DNA from: Roseibacillus sp.
Lineage (GTDB): Bacteria; Verrucomicrobiota; Verrucomicrobiia; Verrucomicrobiales; Akkermansiaceae
NCBI GenBank assembly: GCA_022448985.1
Contig: JAKVCR010000016.1
Span: 62,001-126,000, forward strand
Direction: 5' to 3'
DNA: 64,000 bases
The first letter of the stretch is position 1; every line of letters begins with the position of its first letter. This document shows positions 38,252 through 48,002 of this stretch, piece after piece. The position numbers were made by a program, and so were the translations under genes. The notes beneath the pieces were generated by a model that did not search any database, was not told the origin of the DNA, and saw only the letters and a program-made list of their open reading frames with translations.

Positions 38252-39283
38252 TTAGCCTTCGTCCTTGGGCTTTTCGCCCTCTTCGTCCTTGGGCTTCTCC
38301 CCATCCTCGACCTTCTCTTCCGCATCGGCCTTCGGTTTGGGCTTGGCCTTCACCTTCGGCTTGTTGTCCTCCCGGTAGCGCAGGAAGAAGGCATGCTCGG
38401 CAGGCAACGGCTTGCCGCCACCGAGGGACTTTTTCCAGAGATCGCACATCGCAAGCCCCTCCTGCAGGAGAAAATACCCGGGGGAATTCGGATCCTCGTC
38501 CTCCGTGCCCCAGAGCTGGATGGCCAGCTTCACCTCTTCGTTAGCCTTGATGATGCGAAGGCAGGCAAGGGCCGCCGACTGGGTGAGCTCTTCCGAAGCT
38601 GTGTAGTCCGCGGTGACCGCCCCATTGAAGGCGATAAGGGCATCAGTGTCCCGACCCAGGCCCTCAAGGGCGAGTCCATGGCAGTATTTGAGCTGGGCCA
38701 GGTGCTCCCCGATCCACTGCTTCTTTTCCATGACTTCCGTGGCCAGGGCATCAAGGCGGGCCCAGCTCTTGGTGCGCACTGCATCCCAGACGGCATAGAC
38801 TTCCAGCTGGTTGCGCTGGTGCTCACGGACCAAGGCCCCGAACTGATAGACGTCGAGTAGCTTCTTAAGCGTGTCCAAGTCAAATATCTTGCGGCAGGTT
38901 TCCAGCTCGTAGAACCCTGCCAGGGTCCCGTAGTTGCCCTCGAGATTGTCGAGCTTGTCGAAGGCTTCCTTGCATGCCGCGAACTTGTCACGCGCCCCCC
39001 GGTAGTCGCGACTCTCATAGAGCTCCATGGCCTCCTTGAAGATAGGAGGCTCGAAGAAGTAGACCGACTTCACCTCGGTCTGCCTGATCCGGCTCCGGTT
39101 CAAGCTCTGCGGGGTGGTCTTATACTCGATCTGGGTTGAGCTCGCGGCCGTAATCCACACCTTCATGACGTCGTCCTGCTTGTTCACCGGCTCGGTGTAG
39201 ACGAGGAGAGCCAGAGCATCCGCGGCTGTGAGCCTGGCAAGGGAAGCTAAAAGGAAGATGGTCCCGAAAATCAGTTTTTTCAT
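38252..39283 (-). CDS. secreted TPR-like protein with Lys/Glu-rich tail
   Basis: signal peptide MKKLIFGTIFLLASLARLTAADA; FKEAMELYESRDYRGARDKFAACKEAF. Confidence 0.6.
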   Translation of the reverse strand: MKKLIFGTIFLLASLARLTAADALALLVYTEPVNKQDDVMKVWITAASSTQIEYKTTPQSLNRSRIRQTEVKSVYFFEPPIFKEAMELYESRDYRGARDKFAACKEAFDKLDNLEGNYGTLAGFYELETCRKIFDLDTLKKLLDVYQFGALVREHQRNQLEVYAVWDAVRTKSWARLDALATEVMEKKQWIGEHLAQLKYCHGLALEGLGRDTDALIAFNGAVTADYTASEELTQSAALACLRIIKANEEVKLAIQLWGTEDEDPNSPGYFLLQEGLAMCDLWKKSLGGGKPLPAEHAFFLRYREDNKPKVKAKPKPKADAEEKVEDGEKPKDEEGEKPKDEG

Positions 39284-39322
39284 GGTTTCAGTCAGATTAA
39301 GCGTTCAGCGGTCAACAAGAGC

Positions 39323-42300
39323 CTATCTCCCCTCTTCCTCCTCCACGATCTTGGTAACCGAACTATGGTCCTCATACTGCTGGACAAGCTCTTGCACCTG
39401 CTCCCAGAGCTTCTTTTCCTCGTCCTTCATCTGCTTGAGAAGGTGCTTCGTGGAACTATGGAACGTGTAACCGATTTCATACGCCTGCTGGTGATCGTCC
39501 CCGGCATTGCGCTCCCATACCAGTTCCATGACCCGCTTCATGGAAGGGGCCGAGACCCTGATAAGGCCGGTGTAGCTGGCCCACGTCTTGTTGTAGGATG
39601 AGATCGCGTCTTCCCGCATCCCGCGTTTGTCATAGGACTGGGACAGTAAAAACGAGACCTCGGCCGCATAGCGGCGATAGCCTTCGGTGGTGAGGTATTC
39701 CTTGGAGCGGGTGGTCACGTCTTCCCAGTCGCCCTTGGCCGCCAGGATGGTGACAATCCGGTAGAGAGCCCGCTCCTGCTGTTTCTTCTGCGGAGCGTTC
39801 TTGAAGACATGCTCCAGGCTCTCCACCGCCTTGAGCTTCTCGGTCGGGCTCTGGGAGCTCCCGAGGATGTCCGCCAATCCGAAATTGGCATTAAACCGGT
39901 AGGACTGGTCTTCGCGACCCACCACTGCGTTGTAGTAGGACAGCGCCGCCCGGGGTGTCCCGGTTCTTTCCCGCAGGTAGTCACCGAGGCGCACGAGCAC
40001 ATAGTTGGTAAGCTGGGCGGGCTGAAACTCATTCTTCAGGTCGCGGAAAAGGACGCCGACCATGGCATCCGCAAGACGCTTGTCAGCGGGATTCTCCTCC
40101 TTGTCGGCCTTCTTGCTCTTCTCCTCAAACACCGTGATGAGCGCAATCCGCAGGAGAGCCTGGGCTTCCTTGTTGCCGGAGTCGATTCCGGGGAAGTTGT
40201 AATAGTGCTCCTTGAGCTCGTCCTCGTTGTGGTTCTCCAGATAGGCCCGGGTGTAGGAATTGATGGCCTCCTCCAGCCCAAAGGCCCCGGCCACCGCGGC
40301 AAGCTCTGCAATCACTCCCTGCAGCCGCTCAAGGGCTTCCTCTTCGCGACCCACCACCGTGAGGGGATGGACCCCGGCCACCGCGGTCTGCGCCTTGTAG
40401 GGCGAGGCCGATCCGTGATCCTTCCAGAACTCGTCGTAATAGGGAACGGCGTCCTCCACCCGCGGGTTCTCCGCCTTCCCCCGCTTTTCCTGCCCGAGCA
40501 GTCCGACGAGGTAGAAGAGGGATTCCCCTACCACGATGGTATTTTCACGGCGCTTGGCGAGTTCCATCGCCTTCTTGTAGTAGTCCTCCGCCGGATCCCA
40601 CTCTTCCTGCGTCTGAAAGACGTTGCCCTTCAGGTTGAACGCCATGTCCATGATATCGCTGTTGGGAAACTCGCTCTCGAGACGATTGAGCTTTACGAGG
40701 GCAGGATCGAGCTCGTCCTCGGCAAAGTGGCAGTTGGCCCGGTCATACAGCGCAAAGGGGAGGTAGATATTCTTGCCCGGATCCGGATACTTGGAGAGAA
40801 AGACGTCGAGAAGTTCGGCGGCCTTGGCCCAGTACTGGAGCCGGGAGAGGTTCGACCCCTGGAAGTAGAGCGCCGCCATGCGAAACTGGCTCTTCTCATA
40901 CATCTCCACGTGCTCGTCGAGAAACTTGCGGGCCGTGTCATACTGTCCCGTGTAATAGTAACTGCCGCCGAGAACATGAAGGCAGATGTCGTGCTGCTTG
41001 GAGGGCGCGGGCAGCTTGGGCAGCATGATCGTGGCCACCTCAATGCACTTCTCGTACTCCCCTTCCATGAAAAGGCTGGTCAGCATCATGCTGCGCACCG
41101 ACTCCACATGCTTGCTGTCGGGGAAGTCCTTAAGGAAAAGGCTCCCGTATTTCTCGGTCACCAGTACCTCCCCGATAATGGCGGAGGTCCGGACCAGGTT
41201 ATAGAGGTACTCCTCGCGCTTCTTGGACTTGTTGTAGTAGAGTTCCAGCTGCTCATAAGCGGCGAAAGCGCCTCGAACGTTCTTATATTGTTCGTGAATG
41301 TAGGCCGTGGCCGCAGTGGCGATCACCTCGTGAGGATCCCCCGAGCGCCACTGATTGTTCAGCTCCTCAAGGTCGGCCTCAAGAATCTCCTTATGGATCT
41401 GGCGGTTGCTTTGCGGCGGGTCCTGGAACTGGCGCTCGACAATGCCGATCTGGGCCAGGCGGGCCTTGATGTCGTCGATAGAGGCCTTGGTGCTGGGCAC
41501 AAGGGCATAGAGCTCAAAGGCGGAACGTTCCATTTCAGCATCCAGGGCATCGGCCGCCAGCTTCATAAATACCGGGGCGAAACTGTGCATCTTGAAGGGT
41601 TCGAGCTTGATGTCGGCCCGGTTCTTCCCGAGGAAGTCCATCAGGGCCTGCTCATTCTGCTTCTCGATAACCGCTTCCACCAGGGCCTGGAATCCCACCA
41701 TGATTCCCTCGTCGGGCGTGGGGAAGGTTTCCTTGTTATCGATCGCTATTTCAAGGTTCTCAATTCCACCGGGAACCTGGAAAAGCTTGAAGTGCGCCAT
41801 CGCCATGTTCACGTAAAAGGCGCCCCTCTGGTAGGTGTCCCGCTTTTTATCACGCTCCTGCAGGAATTTCTTGTACATCTTGATGGCAACCTCCCACTCC
41901 TGCGCGCCGATGGCAGCGTCCCCCCACTTGAGAAGGGACTTCTTGTGATAGTGGTTGAAGCTCCCCTGAGTAGCACCGTCCAAGCCCGCCCCCCCGGCAT
42001 TCTTATTGGGATACTTGGTATAGCACATCTTGAAGGACTCCATCGCCGCCTCCCACTGCCTGAGCTTCAGCTCGCAGTAGCCCTTATGGTACCAGAACCA
42101 GCCGAACTTCGGACCAAAGAGCGTCTTGGCTCGGCCGTCGTACTGGGCCACGGCCTTGGCGAGAATTGCATGGGCCTTGGCCCATTCCTTGGCGCGCATG
42201 GCGGTAAGCGAATTGGACCAGGCCGTATCGATCCCTCCCTGGGCAGACGACTTATCTGGCACGCAGACCGCGCAGAAAAGGGCCAGAAGCCCGCATAGCA

Positions 42301-42325
42301 TTCGGTTCTTGGTGAATTGAATCAT
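39323..42325 (-). CDS. large secreted TPR-repeat protein
   Basis: signal peptide MIQFTKNRMLCGLLALFCAVCVPDKSSAQ; repeated TPR units such as YDTARKFLDEHVEMYEKSQFRMAALYFQG. Confidence 0.75.
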   Translation of the reverse strand: MIQFTKNRMLCGLLALFCAVCVPDKSSAQGGIDTAWSNSLTAMRAKEWAKAHAILAKAVAQYDGRAKTLFGPKFGWFWYHKGYCELKLRQWEAAMESFKMCYTKYPNKNAGGAGLDGATQGSFNHYHKKSLLKWGDAAIGAQEWEVAIKMYKKFLQERDKKRDTYQRGAFYVNMAMAHFKLFQVPGGIENLEIAIDNKETFPTPDEGIMVGFQALVEAVIEKQNEQALMDFLGKNRADIKLEPFKMHSFAPVFMKLAADALDAEMERSAFELYALVPSTKASIDDIKARLAQIGIVERQFQDPPQSNRQIHKEILEADLEELNNQWRSGDPHEVIATAATAYIHEQYKNVRGAFAAYEQLELYYNKSKKREEYLYNLVRTSAIIGEVLVTEKYGSLFLKDFPDSKHVESVRSMMLTSLFMEGEYEKCIEVATIMLPKLPAPSKQHDICLHVLGGSYYYTGQYDTARKFLDEHVEMYEKSQFRMAALYFQGSNLSRLQYWAKAAELLDVFLSKYPDPGKNIYLPFALYDRANCHFAEDELDPALVKLNRLESEFPNSDIMDMAFNLKGNVFQTQEEWDPAEDYYKKAMELAKRRENTIVVGESLFYLVGLLGQEKRGKAENPRVEDAVPYYDEFWKDHGSASPYKAQTAVAGVHPLTVVGREEEALERLQGVIAELAAVAGAFGLEEAINSYTRAYLENHNEDELKEHYYNFPGIDSGNKEAQALLRIALITVFEEKSKKADKEENPADKRLADAMVGVLFRDLKNEFQPAQLTNYVLVRLGDYLRERTGTPRAALSYYNAVVGREDQSYRFNANFGLADILGSSQSPTEKLKAVESLEHVFKNAPQKKQQERALYRIVTILAAKGDWEDVTTRSKEYLTTEGYRRYAAEVSFLLSQSYDKRGMREDAISSYNKTWASYTGLIRVSAPSMKRVMELVWERNAGDDHQQAYEIGYTFHSSTKHLLKQMKDEEKKLWEQVQELVQQYEDHSSVTKIVEEEEGR

Positions 42326-42477
42326 GACAAAGGAATTTCTAATATGGGTTGATCTTCTCTCAAAAACAGAGCCGCCCGGCAAGAACACCAACGCACGTGC
42401 TTGGTTTTTCTTAGATCCTGCCCCGGGAATCCATCAGAAAATCGCTGTATGGCAGCGAAGAAGGACGGGGCTATAAC

Positions 42478-42963
42478 CTATTTGTTCTGCTCATCCTGAG
42501 CCACCAGGTCAGTAAAGGTGACTGTAGTAATCTTATGCTTGGCGAGGTGGTTGAGCACATCGGACACCACCTGCTGCTCAGCCTCGGCCTCGACGTAAAC
42601 CTGAACCAGGGGCTTGTTGTTTCCCGCCTTGGCTGCCGCGGCATAGATCTCAAGGCGCTGGTCGAGAAGCGGAAGGGTCCGCTCGGTCCCCTGCGCTTCG
42701 GTATCGAGCAACTCCTGGGCCGCTCCCACGTTCGCGTAGATTTCCCCCCCTTGGCTGATCTTGATGAAAAACGGCTGGATATCCGGCTGGGCCTCCGAAG
42801 GGGCTGCGGAGGGCAGGGCCATGCTGTTATCCCGTTCCTTCTGCTTAATGGTAGTCGTCACCAGGAAATAGATGAGAAGTAAGAAACAGATATCAATGAG
42901 CGGAGAGATGCTCAACTCGGGCTCGTCCTCCTCGAGGTTCTCGGCGCGGCGATGTCTTGCCAT
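42478..42963 (-). CDS. ExbD/TolR family protein
   Basis: ELSISPLIDICFLLLIYFLVTTTI. Confidence 0.88.
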   Translation of the reverse strand: MARHRRAENLEEDEPELSISPLIDICFLLLIYFLVTTTIKQKERDNSMALPSAAPSEAQPDIQPFFIKISQGGEIYANVGAAQELLDTEAQGTERTLPLLDQRLEIYAAAAKAGNNKPLVQVYVEAEAEQQVVSDVLNHLAKHKITTVTFTDLVAQDEQNK

Positions 42964-42985
42964 GGGTTCGGATCTCCTTGCTACA

Positions 42986-43456
42986 CTAACTCTTGCGGGA
43001 CCAGAGGCTCACGAAAATGACCTCGTTTACTCCCGCGGCTGCGGCCGCGCGAATAACCCGGCGAACATAGGTGAAGTGAACCTTGCCATCTGCCCTGAGG
43101 TGCAGACGGGCCGTCTGGCCCTTGAGATCCCACTTCTCCTTTTCCTTCTTGATGAAATCCACCAGATCCTCGTCGTCAACGAAGATCTCCTTGCCATCCG
43201 CTCTTCGGAAACGGCCCTCCCCGGCGTGCTCATCGCTGTAAACGTTGACCACGATACGACCCATCTTGTCGTTCTGCTTCTCCGAGTAACGCGCAATCGG
43301 CACCTGCACCCTCTTATCCATCTCCACGATAATGAGGGTAGCGTTGACGATAAAGAAGATCAGCAGGAGGAATACCATGTCGATCATGGGCGACATGTCG
43401 ACCTTTGTATCATCGTCCTGCTCCTGCTGGACTGCGCGCAGTTTCGTAGAGGCCAT
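42986..43456 (-). CDS. ExbD/TolR family protein
   Basis: KVDMSPMIDMVFLLLIFFIVNATLI. Confidence 0.9.
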   Translation of the reverse strand: MASTKLRAVQQEQDDDTKVDMSPMIDMVFLLLIFFIVNATLIIVEMDKRVQVPIARYSEKQNDKMGRIVVNVYSDEHAGEGRFRRADGKEIFVDDEDLVDFIKKEKEKWDLKGQTARLHLRADGKVHFTYVRRVIRAAAAAGVNEVIFVSLWSRKS

Positions 43457-43503
43457 TGTTCGGACTGATTCGGTTGCCGGGAAACAGGGACTCCCCCGTC
43501 CTT

Positions 43504-44292
43504 TTAGACGGCAATCCCTTCCGGGATCTTAGCCAAATATGCGTCCTGATTAACGGTCTGGATGGAGGCGTTGATCAACTCCTCGGAGGTGTGGTGAGCT
43601 TCGGCCACCAGGTTATTGAGCCTGTTCTTGAAGTAGAAGTAGGCGATCAGCGAAGGGATGGCGGTAAGCAGACCCCAGAAGGTGGTGAGCAGCGCGATCT
43701 GGATATCGCCGGCCAACTCGGCAGGTTCAGCTGCGCCAGTGGCACTCAGCACCCCGAACGCGTTGACCATCCCGTAGACCGTCCCGAATAGTCCAAGCAT
43801 GGGCGCGGCCTGTGCAATCAGGGCGATATAGTTAATCCACACCATGTTCTTACGGCTTTCATTGATGGTGAAATCCGCGACGGCATCCTCAACCCCATCC
43901 CGTCCGAGGTCCTCGGGCTTGGTCGCATCAATGTTGGGAAGGGAGTAGGCAAGCATGCGTCCGACGTAACTCGGATGGGAAGCGGCGAGCTCAATGGCGG
44001 AGCGCACGCGACAGTTCATCATGTGGTCAAGCAGCGCTGCCTTGAGATCATCGGGACAGAACTTCGGCTTGGTGAGGTTGATGAAATTGAACACGCTCAG
44101 GGCGAGGAGGGCGATAATCGCAAGGGCGATCAAAATCATTGGCCAGCCTCCGCTGAGAACCCATTTTTCGAGAGCATTCATCTCCTTCCCCCCGGTATCG
44201 TCCTGCGCCAGAAGGGCGGGAGCCGAAACAAAGAGAGTAGCGAGCACTAGCGAAAAAACGCTGAGAAGACGTTTCTTGGTTGTATAGATCAT
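43504..44292 (-). CDS. MotA/TolQ/ExbB proton channel family protein
   Basis: AAPMLGLFGTVYGMVNAF, LLTTFWGLLTAIPSLIAYFYF. Confidence 0.92.
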   Translation of the reverse strand: MIYTTKKRLLSVFSLVLATLFVSAPALLAQDDTGGKEMNALEKWVLSGGWPMILIALAIIALLALSVFNFINLTKPKFCPDDLKAALLDHMMNCRVRSAIELAASHPSYVGRMLAYSLPNIDATKPEDLGRDGVEDAVADFTINESRKNMVWINYIALIAQAAPMLGLFGTVYGMVNAFGVLSATGAAEPAELAGDIQIALLTTFWGLLTAIPSLIAYFYFKNRLNNLVAEAHHTSEELINASIQTVNQDAYLAKIPEGIAV

Positions 44293-44610
44293 GATTGATT
44301 CCGGATTCGTTGCGCGGGGCTATGAATAGGGGCGCGATTCTCTAAGGTGGAGGGAACGAGTAAAGGCTGGTTTTGAAAAAATTTGCCCTGCTCTGCCAAA
44401 CTGGTTCTCCCCCCACCATAATCGGCGCTGATAGGGCGAATCCCTGAAGATCAGGCCTTTAGGGATTACCCGAATGAGTGGAACCAACGCGCGTAATCGT
44501 CTCCAGCCCTAAAATCCGATCCCCAGCCAACGATCACAATCTCGCCTTCTATTACAGGGGCTGGAACACGGCATCTCCACCCTCCAAAAATTTGGCCCCT
44601 GCTCTGCGGC

Positions 44611-45264
44611 TCACGCCTTCTTCGTCCGTACGGGCGACTTCCGGGCAGGAAAAAGGGTGCGGCATATCTCACAGACCCTGCCATCACATCCACGTGCGGT
44701 GCAATGCTCCCGCCCGTAGAAAATGATGCGCAGATGCAGTTTGTTCCAGCTCTCCTCGCGAAAGAGCGTTTTCAGAGACCGCTCGGTATCGGCTACATTT
44801 TTCCCGCTCGCCAGTTTCCAGCGCTGGGCGAGACGGTGAATGTGGGTGTCCACTGGAAATGCTGGCACCCCAAAGGCCTGTGAGATCACCACGGAAGCCG
44901 TCTTGTGCCCTACGCCGGGAAGAGCCTCCAAAGCAGCCAAAGAGCCCGGAACCTGCCCGTCATGGATCTCAACAAGGATCCGGGAAAGTTCCGAGATCGC
45001 CCGAGCCTTGCGGGGAGCAAGGCCGCAGGAACGAATAGCGGCCCGGATCTCCTCCACCGGCAGGGCCTGCATTCTCTCTGGCGTATGCGCAAGGGCGAAC
45101 AGTCCGGGGGTGACCTTGTTGACCCGTTCGTCCGTGCACTGGGCCGAGAGAAGGACTGCTACCAGCAGGGTGAAGGCATCCCGGTGGTCCAACGGAATCG
45201 GCGTCTCGGGATACAACTCCGCGAGACGCCGATGAACAAATTCAGCTCGCTCTGCCCTGGTCAT
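44611..45264 (-). CDS. nth: endonuclease III
   Basis: FTLLVAVLLSAQCTDERVN, LEALPGVGHKTASVVISQAFGVPAFPVDTHIHRLAQRW. Confidence 0.94.
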   Translation of the reverse strand: MTRAERAEFVHRRLAELYPETPIPLDHRDAFTLLVAVLLSAQCTDERVNKVTPGLFALAHTPERMQALPVEEIRAAIRSCGLAPRKARAISELSRILVEIHDGQVPGSLAALEALPGVGHKTASVVISQAFGVPAFPVDTHIHRLAQRWKLASGKNVADTERSLKTLFREESWNKLHLRIIFYGREHCTARGCDGRVCEICRTLFPARKSPVRTKKA

Positions 45265-45285
45265 GCAAAGCCGGTGGGAAGCCGA

Positions 45286-46023
45286 TCATAGAGAGGGCCT
45301 CTTGCCTCTCGATTCTTCGCGCAGAGCTACCCGTCGAATGTGGATCTTGGCAAGGGCGGCGTAATACATGCGCGCACAATGTTCAAACCTCGTCCGTCCA
45401 CGCAGGAGGTTCGCAGCCTGCTCCCAGGATCCCCACCTGACGACGTGAATTTCAGCATCACGGGTGGCCCACTTCCGCATCAGGCGCAGGGTCGGGTGGT
45501 AGATGTCGATCGTGTTCGTGCCCACGAGAGAGGACCCGTAATCATCCACCACGTAGACATGTGGCAGTCCCTTGATCCGAAACACAGTGCCGACCGGGTA
45601 GCGGGACCAGTCTGCCGCCGCACTGCGAACCCGCCCGTATTTCAGGGTCGTCCCCATGGCGTTAAGGCGCCCGACTGCGCCTACTTCGTTCTCCTGGTGG
45701 GAATAGGACGTGGTTCGAACGTAACGATGGCGGATATCCTCGTTAAAATAGGTCGGCCGGCCATGCCGGTCGACGGGAAGGGTTGCGGCCGCGGCTTTCA
45801 CCGCCAGAGCAACCTCCCCGGGCAGGAAGCCATCAGGTTGACTGCTGGCGCCCCCGGAGGGCCAGAGCGCGGAGTCCCACGAAGAGCGCTGGTCACTCAC
45901 CCGCTCGGCTTCCACCTTGGAAAGGAGGCGGGGCTGATGACTGGCACGCTGGAAAAAGCTACAGCTGGAGAGCGCTCCAAGAGCAATCGCGGCCAGAACC
46001 GCTTTCAAAAACAGGACTTTCAT
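45286..46023 (-). CDS. 3D-domain lipoprotein (MltA-C-terminal-like)
   Basis: lipobox LSSCS; VYVVDDYGSSLVGTNTIDIYHPT. Confidence 0.8.
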   Translation of the reverse strand: MKVLFLKAVLAAIALGALSSCSFFQRASHQPRLLSKVEAERVSDQRSSWDSALWPSGGASSQPDGFLPGEVALAVKAAAATLPVDRHGRPTYFNEDIRHRYVRTTSYSHQENEVGAVGRLNAMGTTLKYGRVRSAAADWSRYPVGTVFRIKGLPHVYVVDDYGSSLVGTNTIDIYHPTLRLMRKWATRDAEIHVVRWGSWEQAANLLRGRTRFEHCARMYYAALAKIHIRRVALREESRGKRPSL

Positions 46024-46299
46024 GACGACAGGCAGGGGATCTTGATTTCCAAGAAGGCCGAGTTAAATCTCGGCTAGGTTTTTTAATCTAACGGAAGGGC
46101 GAGGACAATTCTTTATTCCCAAACTATCCTCATCGCAGGATCCAACCTCGGAAGTTCCTCCCAAATCTTCCAATTATATAGGTCAGTGGAAGTAGATGGG
46201 CAAATTTTCACTCCAGGGGGACAAGATCAAAAGAATCCATGGCGCACCCTTTTGCGTATCCTGAATTACCCAAGGGTCTCTCCCGGGGTGCCGGCAGCG

Positions 46300-47973
46300 T
46301 CAACTACCGTCCTCTGCTTCTTCCAGCAAACTGCGAATCTTGGCGGGAACGAAGGAGGCCTCAGTCGACTCATCCGCCGCAAGCTTCATCTGGTGACGGA
46401 GGATGTGCAGGGCAATGGGGGGAACATAATCCTCAAGGCAGGACCGCAAAGCCGCAACCGCATCCATCCCGGTAATCTTCACCTGCCGATAACACTTCAC
46501 TGCGAGGGCCTCCGCAGCACCCGGGGTAAGGAAATCAGGCACGCGATCCTTCAATTCTCCAAAGGCTTCCTTGGGGATATCGAGCCCACGTTTGCGGGAC
46601 AGTCCCCGCAGGAGGGCGAAGCCTTGCGCAGGCTCGGTGGTCGGAAAAAGTGGAATCTTGATATCAACCCGCCCCGGCCGTTTAAGATCAACTTCGATCA
46701 GGTCCGGCCGGCTGGAGGCGAGGACCCAGAGGAGATGGCCACGGTTGTCAGGATCCGACATCTCGCGTGCTATCATGGAATAGACCCGGCTCGACACTCC
46801 GGAGTCCCCGCTCGCCGATTGACGCTGTCCAAGCGCCTGATCGGCCTCGTCCACGAACACGATGCAGCGGCCCAGGGCGTGTAGGAGTGAAAAAATTTTC
46901 TCGAGGTTGGCTTCTGTACTGCCCACCCAGCGATCACGGAAGTTGCGCAGGGTAACCACTGGCACCCCTGCCTCCCCGGCCAGACATTCCGCCAGATATG
47001 TCTTCCCGGTCCCCACCGGTCCACAGAAGAGGTAGCCCATGGGCAACGCCTGCAACTCGTCCTTGGCCCAGAGGGCCAGATCCTGGCGCAACCAATCCTT
47101 CACCGAGTCGAGTCCGATAACATCCTCAAGGTCGCGGTCGGGTTCAACGAACTCGATAAGCCCCTCACAGTCCTTCTCCACCAGCGTCTTCTTCAATTCC
47201 CCAAGGTCCTCGGCATCAAGCGGCCGGTTCTCATGGTTGTGCCGCTGCAGGAGCCCCTGTACCGAGCTGAGGCTGGCGCCCGAAAGGCGGCGGGCCGGAA
47301 GGTCGAGGCGACCTTCAAAGTTCTGCAATCCGACGGGATAGTCCGATCGCAGGGCCTCCAGAGCTCCCCCCAGCTCCTCTTCGCCAGGGAGCGGGATCTG
47401 CTGGACGCTGGTTCGCGGGTTCCCCGCTACCAGCGGATGCAGATTGTTGATGTGATCGGAGAGTAAAAACGCTGCCTGCCCGTTTTCATTGAGCCGGGCA
47501 TCGGCCGCCCAGGAGCGAAGGAGAGAAGCCACTGCGCTAAGGTTGTTACTGTAGGCGGTGGGGTTGTTGGGTGCCACCAGGTGAGCCTGGCGGATGATGA
47601 TCGCCACTCGCGGGGCCTCGCGTTTGATGGCCCGCAGGTTCCTCAGGTAGATGAGATAGTGCGTGAGATCCCGGACGGCCGCGAGAGGATCGGTCGGCGA
47701 CGGTCGCAGCCGATCCTCTTCTCCAGAGGACCAGTCTGCCACCAATTCCTGCCCGCGCTCCACACGCAACCCGAGGCCCAACTCATAGGAGAAAACCACC
47801 TCGAACTGTGGGAGGAGGACTTCCAGCAGAAAATCATTGAGCCGTCCCAACCGCGGATTTTCACCGGGCAACAGGAAGAGGTCATTAATATTGCCATGCA
47901 GGATAAAGCAGCCCGCCGTCCCGGACTCATACCGGGCGATGACTTCACGGGCCCAGGAAGGCAGTCCGGCCAT
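46300..47973 (-). CDS. AAA ATPase with N-terminal degenerate P-loop-like domain
   Basis: Walker A CGPVGTGKTYLAECLAGE, Walker B CIVFVDEAD, Arg-finger region KRPGRVDIKIPLF. Confidence 0.85.
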   Translation of the reverse strand: MAGLPSWAREVIARYESGTAGCFILHGNINDLFLLPGENPRLGRLNDFLLEVLLPQFEVVFSYELGLGLRVERGQELVADWSSGEEDRLRPSPTDPLAAVRDLTHYLIYLRNLRAIKREAPRVAIIIRQAHLVAPNNPTAYSNNLSAVASLLRSWAADARLNENGQAAFLLSDHINNLHPLVAGNPRTSVQQIPLPGEEELGGALEALRSDYPVGLQNFEGRLDLPARRLSGASLSSVQGLLQRHNHENRPLDAEDLGELKKTLVEKDCEGLIEFVEPDRDLEDVIGLDSVKDWLRQDLALWAKDELQALPMGYLFCGPVGTGKTYLAECLAGEAGVPVVTLRNFRDRWVGSTEANLEKIFSLLHALGRCIVFVDEADQALGQRQSASGDSGVSSRVYSMIAREMSDPDNRGHLLWVLASSRPDLIEVDLKRPGRVDIKIPLFPTTEPAQGFALLRGLSRKRGLDIPKEAFGELKDRVPDFLTPGAAEALAVKCYRQVKITGMDAVAALRSCLEDYVPPIALHILRHQMKLAADESTEASFVPAKIRSLLEEAEDGS

Positions 47974-48002
47974 GGCTTTACAATGATTCTGCGCTCGTCG
48001 CC

